Below the pieces are notes generated by a model. That model did not search any database. It was given only the letters and a program-made list of their open reading frames with translations, and was not told where the DNA came from. Positions 20,837 through 36,892 of a stretch of DNA of 64,000 nucleotides are shown piece by piece. Each line of letters starts with the position of its first letter. Position 1 is the stretch's first letter. The DNA comes from Spirogloea muscicola (taxonomy: Eukaryota; Streptophyta; Zygnematophyceae; Spirogloeales; Spirogloeaceae): contig WELB01000143.1 of NCBI GenBank assembly GCA_009602725.1, positions 26,304 to 90,303 of the forward strand. Direction: 5' to 3'. The position numbers and the translations under genes are program-made.

Positions 20837-21372
20837 TGTAACGATCCAGCCGTTCGGTTATGCCACACGGTGCTGTTAGCGTTACATGACCGCTAGCCGC
20901 TTGATGGACATGTGGGCCTGCCCAGGTGCGGCCAACTCCCGCCCGTCCTGGACTAACCCTCGCCAAGTTCCACCCTACCAAGGGGGGACCTTGGGCCCGC
21001 CGCAAGGGCCGGCCTTGAGGCGACTCACACACACCCCTGGAGGGGGGGTGGCACGGGGGAAGCACAACGAGCCTTGAGCCGAGACCCGACATCAGTTCGG
21101 ACCGACGAAGCCCAGGAGCAGCCTTACCGCTGCTCGACGCCGCAGCCGCCGCCGCACCTTGCTGCGGGGCCTGCTGCGCCGGCCTGCGCCCAGGAGGTGG
21201 AGTCGCCGCCGGACGGCGGCGCCACGGGGCCTGTCTTCCGCGCCTATGCGCTAGTGCTTTGCCTGTGTAGTGGGTTGGTGCCTAAACCCCCTACAGCCGA
21301 ACTCAAGAAGGACTGCTCACCCTAACTGCGTGTGTAGGGCGAGGTTCCCTGCGTGTGTAGGACGAGGTTACA
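20837..21372 (+). mobile_element. LTR family A (3' LTR)
   Basis: 536 bp from TGTAACGATCCAGCCGTTCG to GAGGTTACA. The U5 end carries a short tandem duplication (GCGTGTGTAGG repeated at about 21327 and 21350). It closes the internally deleted element that starts at about 18540. Confidence 0.9.
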
Positions 21373-23083
21373 CCCAGGCATATGGCTCCGAATGAAGTGG
21401 ATTGACCGTCAAGGGGACAACCGCGCGACGAATGCATTACTAAATTCAATGAAGGCCACATGATCAAGGGTTATGTTACACCAACTTAAATGGCAATACC
21501 GCCTAAGGTTCACATCCTTCCTCATAAGCAGCCTGGATTGGGGGAGGTGTGGAACCTTCGGCGTGCAGTGACAGCTTGGGTGGATGCGCCGAGTTAGGAG
21601 TTTAATCTGGATGGCAAGCCCTGATAGTACCTCGGCGGCAGTCTCCTTGGAAAGTATATATCGGTTGGTCCACATACCGAGGGAACGTAAGGCCTGTCGG
21701 CCCAAGAGGCAGGCTCGAAGGTGCTGTGCAAAGGGCAGCACAAGTTGCAGCAGACGTGTGATGCCATTCAACAGTAGGCTAAACAGGAGGTAATGCCAGC
21801 TTGCCGTTTGTACGTGTTGGACACGTGCAAAACAGGCCGCCCAGCACATGCGGAAGGACGGCTTTGGCTGAACAAAAGACCGCCTAACTCTTGAGTGACT
21901 GACGGGCGGACAGGAAGAAGCAGCAGCTCTTCCAGAAGGGGGCGAAGGCTATCCAAAGCTAGCCCCGAGAAACGATGGGCGAGACGAGGTCCCAAGAACA
22001 GCGTTGTCAGAGACCTTCAGTAAGGACTGCAGAGCAGACAGCAGGCAGCCCCAACGCCATTAGCGAAGAGCCACAAGCGAAGCCTCTTGCATCGGAGAGT
22101 AGCTGCTTGCTGGTTGGAAAGATGCGCTTGTATAACAATTCCTCTCAAACAAGAAGAGACTATATGAAGGACAAAACTAAAGTCTCAAAAGCACGTCCCA
22201 CTGACTGGAGCGTGGCTGACGAGGTCAACGAGTGACTTGCGATTTATGGGGAAATGCAAAGTATATATTTACGTGCCTCAGTCTCCCAGCCTAACTGGGC
22301 GTGTTGGCATTGTAGATCGTGAATTGGGACAGACGGCACAGTGTGTGGCTCGGCCAGTGCTGCTTGAAAACTTTGGAAATGCGCATATAGATGCTTTTGA
22401 GTTAAGTGCCACCATGAGTGGCGGGAAAGAGCACCCAGAAGTGAGGATCTTGAGTGCCTGGGTATAAGTACCACATTACACTAGCGTGCAAGTATGCACT
22501 GTACGTACTGGACAAAGGAGGGTGTGGAGGCAAGGGGAGCTCACTTGGCGTACTGTCGTTTGCTGCCGTTAACCGATATTCTCTACAATTCGCAAAAGAC
22601 CCTTGGCCTTCAAGTGCCGACAACAGCAATTAAGAGTGCCACTAGGAGGGTTCACAAATCTGAAAAGAGCAAGTTCGCTGCCCCCATGGCTCAGAAGTTC
22701 TGGCAATCTGATAGGCGAGTGGGGGTGGAGGGGTGGGAAATTGGGGGGGGTGTATACTCGTGCATCAAGGGTTATCCAAGTGGTTGGTGGTTTACCGTAT
22801 GTGGCTATCACATCGGGGCATACTCTCTTGCAACAAAGGACTACCATACCTGTACTAGGCCTCTTAGACCTTGTAACCGCGGTGGTGGTCAGACTACGTT
22901 GCAGGTTGGCTATAGAACAATGTGTAACAAGCAGGAATATGACGCCTCACAGTCATGCTCTCACACCGCGGTCAAGGATGGCTGATGTCCAAAGACGACT
23001 ATCTAAATTGCTAAAGCCATCACGTAGAGAGTACACTTGGAGGCACCGTCAAGGATCATCCATCACCTCCTCAATTGAAGGTC
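21373..23083. other. Intergenic; one unassigned minus-strand ORF (21409-21849)
   Basis: Between the last LTR and the 3' end of the deubiquitinase. The minus-strand ORF 21849-21409 (146 codons) has a hydrophobic Leu-rich stretch and an ILSKETAAEVLSGLA segment. It loosely recalls the tail of DIRS/PAT-type reverse transcriptases, but I cannot name it. The rest shows no convincing coding; the 3' UTR of the deubiquitinase should lie just below 23084. Confidence 0.3.
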
Positions 23084-30373
<7,290 letters not shown>

Positions 30374-30728
30374 GGCGGCGGCGGCGGCGGCGGCGTCGAA
30401 GGTGGCACGGCCCGGGGCACCGCCCCTCCCTTCTCTCTGCCCCGCCTGTGCCGTCGTCTGCTGGCTGGGCTGTGCGTCGTTGGCCGCCGCACCCACTTCC
30501 ACCGTCGGGATGGCACGAGGAAGGGCCCAAGGGGCAGTGGCTTCTCCGGCTCTCCATGCCCTCCCCGCTTTCGGCAGGCCCCCTGCAGCAACCCCCACGG
30601 GGCAGAAGAGAAGAGAAAGTGGCTCTCCCAATGGCGGAAGAGAAGGCGCGCGCGGTGCCCATGCAGTGAAAGGGAGGCCAGATCAAGAGTCCTCTCCGAA
30701 CAAGCCATGACAGCCGTCAGGGGAGGGC

Positions 30729-31030
30729 TCGCCCATATAGAAAAGAGGGGCTAGCAAAGCCAGCCCAGAAAAGAATGGACATTGTCCGCAGGCCTCAATA
30801 GGCCACAAAACAGTGCCAGGAAAGACAAAAGTACACACCAAGAGACGAAGTGATGCAGATGGATGCACAATAACCGCGAGTGAGCAACAGCAAATCAGAA
30901 TAACTCGAAGCAGGAAAAGCGGCACTCTGCCGAGACCCTGAGGCAGCAGCCACAGCGGGGCCAGCACGCGTGTGGACCGCTTGAGCCTGAGAGCGCTGGA
31001 AGGATTGATTTCCGCCATAGCGCCCCTCCG
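30729..31030 (-). mobile_element. 5'-truncated N3-like non-LTR copy with 3' tail
   Basis: Minus strand. The C-terminal end AVHTRAGPAVAAASGSRQS and FPASSYSDLLLLTRGY (31000-30875) is followed by a 3' UTR and, at 30787-30729, the hairpin tail (GGACATTGTCC, CTGGGCTGGC, AGCCCCTC, GGGCGAGCCC). The stop codon after GY is changed. It lies about 360 bp upstream of the deubiquitinase start codon. Confidence 0.8.
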
Positions 31031-31045
31031 TCTTTAAGAAAGAAA

Positions 31046-31216
31046 GTGCTCGCCCATAGAGAAGAAGGGCTGGCAAAGCCAGCCCAAAAAGAAAGGATAA
31101 TGTCCAAAGCCAAAGACAATGTCCAAAGCCCTCCGTCATTTGTCCCCTTCGACCCTTTGTCAAATCTTTCCGGGCTGGCTTTTCACAGCTCATGCCCCCA
31201 TTGGGAGAGCCGCTTC
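31046..31216. mobile_element. Two solo 3' tails in opposite orientation
   Basis: 31046-31125 (minus) is an N3-type tail with a partly duplicated GACAATGTCCAAAGCC end. 31128-31216 (plus) is an N1-type tail (CCGGGCTGGCTTTTCACAG, CCCCCATTGGGAGAGCC). Neither has adjoining coding sequence, and they are back to back. Confidence 0.8.
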
Positions 31217-31269
31217 TACGCTAAGGCTTAAGGTAACAGTGTGACGGTAGTACCCACGGGTGAGCTTGG

Positions 31270-31735
31270 AGCTAAGGAGCTCAAATAAGCTGATCATCCG
31301 CGGGAAGACGACTTCTTCCCGCTAGCTAACGACACGCATGGGGCGTTGGGAGCTCGGTGGCTCGAGCTGCTCAACCAGCTCGCCCGTCACGTCATCGTCC
31401 GCCGCTTCCATGAGGAGCCAAGTGGACTTTCCTGCAGCCGGGTCACTAGCGCAGGTGTACCGGATGCGCTTGGTCGTCTCGCTGCAGAAGTCTATGGCCT
31501 CTGCAGCGTCAGGGGGATGGTTTTCCGGCGGCTACCTGTCGGGTTTGAGGCTCCTCACTCGTGACTACTGAGTGGCCCATCCTCCCCCGTTCTGACAAGC
31601 ATCTTCAGGCCCCTTCGTAGCTGCTTAGTGCTTTTAAGGCCCCTCCATCATTTGGCCCCTTCGAAACTTAGTAAATTCTTTTTCGGGCTGGCTTTTCACA
31701 GCCCTTGCCCCCATGGGGAGTGCCACTTCTTCTTC
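31270..31735 (+). mobile_element. N1/N2-like non-LTR C-terminal fragment with tail
   Basis: Reads HPRED-like, FFPLANDTHGALG, RWLELLNQLARHVIVRRFHE, then shifts frame and ends LRLLTRDY and stop at about 31571. The coding part resembles N2, but the 3' UTR (TGAGTGGCCCATCCTCCCCC) and the tail (31664-31735) are N1-type. Either it is an intermediate family member or a chimera. Confidence 0.75.
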
Positions 31736-31794
31736 TACATCTATGGCCCCCGCGCTGCTCCTGCGCGCCGGCAGAAAGGCGAGCCTAAAACAAG

Positions 31795-32455
31795 AGAAGC
31801 GCTCGCCCGCAGAGAAGAGGGGCTGGCAAAGCCAGCCCTAAAAAGAATGAACAATGTCCAACGCCAAAGAAAGAGGAGCCGGAAAAAGGACTACACTACA
31901 AAACACTGCAAACCACAGAGACGATGCAGAGGGAAGCTCAGTACCCACGAGTGAGCAACATCAGGTCTGAGTAGCTCGCTGCAGGGAAAGGCACTCCGCC
32001 GAGACCCAGAGGCGGCGGCCATAGCACGGCCTGCTCGCGTATGGACGGCGTGGGCAAGGGAGCGTTGAAGCGATACGGCCAGGCGCATGCGGAAGACTTG
32101 TGCGAGCGAACCGGCGGCGTTGAAGCCGGGCATCGCCCCTGTCTAGCCTGTGGCTCCGTCAAACACCTGTATGCATCTGGCTGGCTTTCACAGCCGCTCT
32201 TTTAATATCAGCAGCCGCTTTCTTCCCCTGGCAGACCCGGCCGCCAGTCAATGGCCTGGCGGGCAAGCCGCTGAATGAGATCCAGCCAGCGGCTGCCGAA
32301 AGCCCCGTGTACGTCCATCGCCAGGGCCGCGAATTCATCCCCAACCGGGTGATCAGCATATTTTCGCTCCTTGCCCCGGGCCGCCTGGCCGACCGCGTGC
32401 CCTGCAAACGACGCCGATCTGGTGGGATTGGCGGAGTCGATGCAGTCAGATGTCG
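31795..32455 (-). mobile_element. N3 non-LTR C-terminal fragment with a small insertion
   Basis: Minus strand. DCIDSANPTRSASFAGHAVG, RGKERKYADHPVGDEF, LAMDVHGAFGSRWLDLIQRL (32448-32225), then about 85 unrelated bases. It resumes as AQVFRMRLAVSLQRSLAHAV, HTRAGRAMAAASGSRRS and the 3' UTR, ending with the tail at 31870-31800. It is the same family as 33400-34062. Confidence 0.8.
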
Positions 32456-32536
32456 AGAAGTGCGCGCCCATAGAGAAGAGGGACTGGCAAAGCCAGCCCA
32501 AAAAAGAATGGACAATGTCCAAATGTCGCCGATGTC
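32449..32536 (-). mobile_element. Tail-only N3 insertion with 6-bp target duplication
   Basis: The 76-bp unit 32455-32530 contains only the N3 tail (GGACATTGTCCATTC, GGGCTGGCTTTGCCAG, GGGCGCGCACTTCT on the minus strand). It is flanked by GATGTC at 32449-32454 and 32531-32536. The paralogous N3 copy at 33405-33440 lacks it: the reading passes directly from GATGTGGTGACA to GACTGCATCGAC. Confidence 0.85.
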
Positions 32537-32569
32537 ACCACATTGGCGATGATGCGGGGACCGCCGCCG

Positions 32570-33090
32570 GGCGGGATGGCAGAGCCCTCGCTGCTGCCTC
32601 TGGCTCTGGCCAGGAGAGAAGTGCCAGGGGCCAGGGGACCCACTTCCAGGAGCCTAGCTTCTCTGAGAAGTGCGCGCCCATAGAGCAAAGCCAGCCCAAA
32701 AAAGAATGGACAATGTCCAAAGCCAAAGAAAGAGGAGCCGGATCCAGCCCCTATCCTCAATGGGCGAGCCCTTCATCGAGCCCTTGTCCGTCTCACTCCA
32801 GCGGTCCATGGCCCACGCCTTGCATCTGCGTGCTGGCTGTGCCCTCGCTGCGGCCTCCGGCTTTTGTCAGGGGGATACTTTTCCGGCAGCTAGTCTGTCG
32901 GATGTGAGGCTCCTCACTCGTAAGTACTGAGTGGTCCATCCTCCCCCGTCCTGCCATAGCCTCTTCAGGCCCGCAGTCGCTGCCTAGCTCGTTGTTTGGC
33001 ACCTTCGAACCTTGTCAATTCTTTTCGGGCTGGCTTCTCACACCCCTTGCCCCCGTTGGGAGAGCCACTTCTTCATCGAAAAAGGACTAC
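32570..33090 (+). mobile_element. Mosaic of N2 fragment, N3 tail, N2 tail scrap and N1 C-terminus
   Basis: 32570-32663 is N2 coding (GRALAAASGSG, then FQEP). 32664-32745 (minus) is an N3 tail with part of its hairpin deleted. 32746-32780 is the end of an N2 tail. 32781-32929 (plus) is N1 coding (SVSLQRSMAHALHLRAG, FPAASLSDVRLLTRKY and stop), followed by the N1 3' UTR and tail to about 33075. Confidence 0.75.
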
Positions 33091-33400
33091 ACTACAGAAC
33101 ACTGCCGACCTGGGAGAGCCACTTCTTCTCTAACATGAAACAAGAAGTGGCTCTCCCAATTGGGGCAAGGGCTGTGAGAAGCCAGCCCGAAAAGAATTGA
33201 CAAGGTTCGAAGTGGCCAAACTACGAGCTAAGCAGCGACTGTGGGGCCTGAACATGATGCTTAGCAGCCTCAGGTCATGCCCGGCTTCAATGCCGCCGGT
33301 TCGCTTAGCAGGGGTTACTGAATAATACGTGACTGCTTTGTTTCTTGTTGTGCTTGTTTTTCCTCGCGCTTCAGCGATGATGCGGCGGTCCCCGCATCAT
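33091..33400. mobile_element. Inverted N1 tail and scraps
   Basis: 33112-33130 and 33144-33160 form an inverted repeat (TGGGAGAGCCACTTCTT and AAGAAGTGGCTCTCCCA). 33144-33255 (minus) is a full N1 tail with part of its 3' UTR. 33270-33320 holds short N3 and N2 pieces (ATGCCCGGCTTCAATGCCGC; AGCAGGGGTTACTGA). The remainder to 33400 is unassigned. Confidence 0.65.
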
Positions 33401-34062
33401 CGCTGATGTGGTGACAATTGACTGCATCGACTCCGCCAATCCCACCAGATCGGCGCCGTTCGCAGGGCACGCGGTCGGCCAGGCGGCCCGGGGCAAGGAG
33501 CGAAAATATGCTGATCACCCGGTGGGGGATGAATTCGCGGCCCTGGCGATGGATGTACACGGGGCTTTCGGTAGCCGCTGGCTGGATCTCATTCAGCGGC
33601 TTGCCCGCCAGGCCATTGGCCTGGTCTGCCGGGGGCGATGCCCGGCTTCAACGCCGGCGGTTCGCTCGCACAAGTCTTCCGCATGCGCCTGGCCGTATTC
33701 GCTTCAACTCTCCCTTGCCCACGCCGTCCACACGCGAGCAGGCCGTGCTATGGCCGCCGCCTCTGGGTCTCGGCGGAGTGCCTCTTTCCCTTCGAACCTT
33801 GTCATTCTTTTCGGGCTGGCTTCTCACAGCCCTTGCCCCCATTGGGAGAGCCACTTCTTCTTTCCCTGCAGCGAGCTACTCAGACCTGATGTTGCTCACT
33901 CGTGGGTACTGAGCTTCCCTCTGCATCGTTTCTGTGTTCTGCAGTGTTTTGTAGTGTAGTCCTTTTTCCGGCTCCTCTTTCTTTGGCTTTGGACGTTGTC
34001 CATTCTTTTTTGAGCTGGCTTTGCCAGCCCCTCTTCTATATGGGCGCGCACTTCTTTCATTG
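33400..34062 (+). mobile_element. N3 non-LTR C-terminal fragment with 3' UTR and tail
   Basis: DCIDSANPTRSAPFAGHAVG, RGKERKYADHPVGDEFAALA, MDVHGAFGSRWLDLIQRLAR, then with a frameshift AQVFRMRLAVFA and HTRAGRAMAAASGSRRS. The C-terminus is split by a tail-only insertion (33791-33858) and resumes at CTGCAGCGAGCTACTCAGACC, ending LTRGY and stop at 33912. 3' UTR to about 33985 and tail at 33990-34062. The conserved D...E/K-x-K-Y pattern is that of a PD-(D/E)XK-like nuclease at the C-terminus of algal LINE proteins (inference). Confidence 0.8.
33783..33866 (+). mobile_element. Tail-only N1 insertion, 68 bp, with 8-bp target duplication
   Basis: The unit 33791-33858 begins TTCGAACCTTGTCATTC and ends GAGCCACTTCT. 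It contains only the N1 tail hairpins. TCTTTCCC flanks it at 33783-33790 and 33859-33866. The empty site is seen in the paralogous N3 copy at about 34480-34492 (GCCTCTTTCCCTGCAGCGAG). Confidence 0.9.
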
Positions 34063-34600
34063 ACCGGCGGCCGGGTCTGCCAGGGGCGATGCCCGGCTTC
34101 AACGCCGCCTGTTCGCTCGCACAAGTCTTCCGCATGAGAAGTGCGCGCCCATAGAGAAGAGAGGCTGGCAAAGCCAGCCCAAAAGAGAATGGACAATGTC
34201 CAAAGCCAAAGAAAGAGGAGCCGGAAAAAGGACTACACTACATAACACTGCAGAACACATAGACGATGCAGAGGGAAGCTCAGTACCCACGAGTGAGCAA
34301 CATCAGGTCTGAGTAGCTCACTGCAGGGAAAGAGGCACTCCTCCGAGACCCAGAGGCGGCGGCCATAGCACGGCCTGCTCGCATGCGCCTGGCCGTATCG
34401 CTTCAATGCTCCCTTGCCCACGCCGTCCACACGCGAGCAGGCCGTGCTATGGCCGCCGCCTCTGGGTCACGGCGGAGTGCCTCTTTCCCTGCAGCGAGCT
34501 ACTCAGACCTGATGTTGCTCACTCGTGGGTACTGAGCTTCGCTCTGCATCGTCTCTGTGTTCTGCAGTGTTTTGTAGTGTAGTCCTTTTTCGGGTAGAAG
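34058..34600. mobile_element. Head-to-head N3 fragments (inverted repeat)
   Basis: 34064-34130 (plus) is a short N3 coding scrap. 34131-34384 (minus) is an N3 tail, 3' UTR and C-terminal coding. 34385-34600 (plus) is another N3 C-terminal piece with the start of its 3' UTR. The last two are near-identical reverse complements over about 165 bp (GGCGGCGGCCATAGCACGGC against GCCGTGCTATGGCCGCCGCC). Confidence 0.8.
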
Positions 34601-34604
34601 GGCT

Positions 34605-35040
34605 CGCCCATTGACGAGTTCTTCCCGCTCGCCATCGATACGCACGGGGCGCTGGGTGCTCGGTGGCTCGAGCTGCTCAACCAGCTCTCTCGTCACGCCA
34701 TTGCCCGCCGCTTCCATGGGGAGCCGGTGGACTCCCATGCAGCAGGGTCGCTAGCGCAGGTGTACCGCATGCGCTTGGCCGTCTCGCTGCAGAGGTCTAT
34801 GGCCCGCGCGCTGCACCTGCGTGCAGGCCTCGGCACCTCGCTGCTCTGGCCAGGGGACCCGCTTCCAGGAACCCAGTCTCTCTGACCTGAGGCTGCTTAG
34901 CAGGGGTTACTGAGTGCTTCGTAGCTGCTTCGTTTCTTTTCTGTGCTTGTTGTTCTTTTTCCGGCTCCTCTTTCTTTGTCTTTGGACATTGTCCATTCTT
35001 TTTTGGAGCTGGAGAAGCCAGCCCCTCTTCTCTATGGGGG
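34605..35040 (+). mobile_element. N2 C-terminal fragment with chimeric N2/N3 3' tail
   Basis: EFFPLAIDTHGALGARWLEL, LSRHAIARRFHGEPVDSHAA, AQVYRMRLAVSLQRSMARAL, then a small deletion, ending LRLLSRGY and stop at 34910-34912. The 3' UTR starts as N2 (TGAGTGCTTCGTAGCTGC) but after TTGTTCTTTTT switches to N3 sequence (CCGGCTCCTCTTTC, GGACATTGTCCATTC) and ends with an N3-type hairpin. It is joined directly to the N1 copy at 35041. Confidence 0.8.
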
Positions 35041-35800
35041 GTGGCGTCCACGACGGGCGGCGGCGGGCGCATCATTGCCGATGTGGTCACCACTGATGTG
35101 GTCGACCGCTCCAACCCGGGGCTTTCTGCCTCGCGGGCTGGCCATGCTGCGGCGAAGGCCGCTCGCAGCAAGGCGGCCAAACACGCCGACCACCCGGCTG
35201 CCGATGAGTTCGTCCCCCTGGCCGTGGACGTGCACGGGGCTCTCGGATTCCACTGGCTCGACCTGTTGGCCAGGCTTGCACGGCGCGCTGTGTCCCGCAG
35301 GCGTGGTGAGCCGGCTGACTTCCACGCCGCTGGCTCGTGGGCTCAGGTGTATCGTATGCGCTTGTCCGTCTCCCTCCAGCGGTCCATGGCCCACGCCTTG
35401 CATCTGCGTGCTGGCCGTGCTCTCGCTGCGGCCTCCGGCTTTCGTCAGGGGAATAGTTTTCCGGCAGCTAGTCTGTCGGATGTGAGGCTCCTTACTCGTA
35501 ACTACTGAGTGGTCCATCCTCCCCCCTTCTGCCGTAGTCTCTTCAGGCCCCACAGTCGCTGCTTAGCTCGTAGTTTGGCCCCTTCGAACCTTGTCAATTC
35601 TTTTCGGGCTGGCTTCTCACAGCCCTTGCCCCCATTGGGAGAGCCACTTCTTCTCACAGCCCTTGCCCCCATTGGGAGCGCCACTTCTTCTATGGGCGCG
35701 CACTTCTCGCTTCCCTGGCCCCCTTCTCGTACTTTGTTCATTCTTTTATGGGCTGGCTTTTCCAGCCCCCATCCTCAATGGGCGAGCCCTTCCCAACAAA
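35041..35800 (+). mobile_element. N1 non-LTR C-terminal ORF with duplicated tail and appended N2 tail
   Basis: Open for 155 codons to the stop at 35508: GRIIADVVTTDVVDRSNP, AAKAARSKAAKHADHPAADE, FVPLAVDVHGALGFHWLDLL, AQVYRMRLSVSLQRSMAHAL, FPAASLSDVRLLTRNY. It is the cleanest N1 C-terminus in the window. The 3' UTR (TGAGTGGTCCATCCTCCCCC) leads to the N1 tail (35585-35653). Then come a 38-bp tandem repeat of its last part, a scrap of N3 tail end (TATGGGCGCGCACTTCT) and an N2 tail (35700-35792). Confidence 0.85.
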
Positions 35801-35839
35801 AATAAAAATAATTCCGCTAGAAATAAATCTACTGGAGCG

Positions 35840-36117
35840 TGTGGGGAGAAGAAGTGGCTCTCCCAATGGGGGCAAGGGCTGTGAGAAGCCAGCCCGAAAA
35901 GAATTGACAAGGCTCGAAGGGGCCAAACTACGAGCTAAGCAGCGACTGCGGGGCCTGAAGAAGAAGAAGAAGTGGCTCTCCCAAAGGGGGCAAGGGCTGT
36001 GAGAAGCCAGCCCGAAAAGAATTGACAAGGTTCGAAGGGGCCAAACTACGAGCTAAGCAGCGACTGCGGGGCCTGAAGAGGCTATGGCAGAACGGGGGAG
36101 GATGGACCACTTAGTAG
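35840..36117 (-). mobile_element. Two tandem N1 tails and 3' UTR, minus strand
   Basis: 35850-35960 and 35970-36117 each hold the N1 tail and 3' UTR in reverse (AGAAGTGGCTCTCCCAA, GCCAGCCCGAAAAGAATTG, GCGACTGCGGGGCCTGAAG). They are separated by a (GAA)n run at 35957-35972, the complement of a (TTC)n 3' end. The second runs into the assembly gap. Confidence 0.8.
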
Positions 36118-36892
36118 NNNNNNNNNNNNNNNNNNNNNNNNNNNNNNNNNNNNNNNNNNNNNNNNNNNNNNNNNNNNNNNNNNNNNNNNNNNNNNNNNNN
36201 NNNNNNNNNNNNNNNNNNNNNNNNNNNNNNNNNNNNNNNNNNNNNNNNNNNNNNNNNNNNNNNNNNNNNNNNNNNNNNNNNNNNNNNNNNNNNNNNNNNN
36301 NNNNNNNNNNNNNNNNNNNNNNNNNNNNNNNNNNNNNNNNNNNNNNNNNNNNNNNNNNNNNNNNNNNNNNNNNNNNNNNNNNNNNNNNNNNNNNNNNNNN
36401 NNNNNNNNNNNNNNNNNNNNNNNNNNNNNNNNNNNNNNNNNNNNNNNNNNNNNNNNNNNNNNNNNNNNNNNNNNNNNNNNNNNNNNNNNNNNNNNNNNNN
36501 NNNNNNNNNNNNNNNNNNNNNNNNNNNNNNNNNNNNNNNNNNNNNNNNNNNNNNNNNNNNNNNNNNNNNNNNNNNNNNNNNNNNNNNNNNNNNNNNNNNN
36601 NNNNNNNNNNNNNNNNNNNNNNNNNNNNNNNNNNNNNNNNNNNNNNNNNNNNNNNNNNNNNNNNNNNNNNNNNNNNNNNNNNNNNNNNNNNNNNNNNNNN
36701 NNNNNNNNNNNNNNNNNNNNNNNNNNNNNNNNNNNNNNNNNNNNNNNNNNNNNNNNNNNNNNNNNNNNNNNNNNNNNNNNNNNNNNNNNNNNNNNNNNNN
36801 NNNNNNNNNNNNNNNNNNNNNNNNNNNNNNNNNNNNNNNNNNNNNNNNNNNNNNNNNNNNNNNNNNNNNNNNNNNNNNNNNNCGCCGCGCCG
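36118..36892. other. Assembly gap (775 N)
   Basis: Run of undetermined bases. It hides the 5' end of the BAT2/MOS1-like gene and the end of an N1 copy. Confidence 1.

Noticed and set aside
33990-34062. Hairpins followed by T-rich sequence considered as terminators
   Set aside because: The context is a eukaryotic nuclear genome, and the same hairpins are the ends of LINE copies in both orientations.
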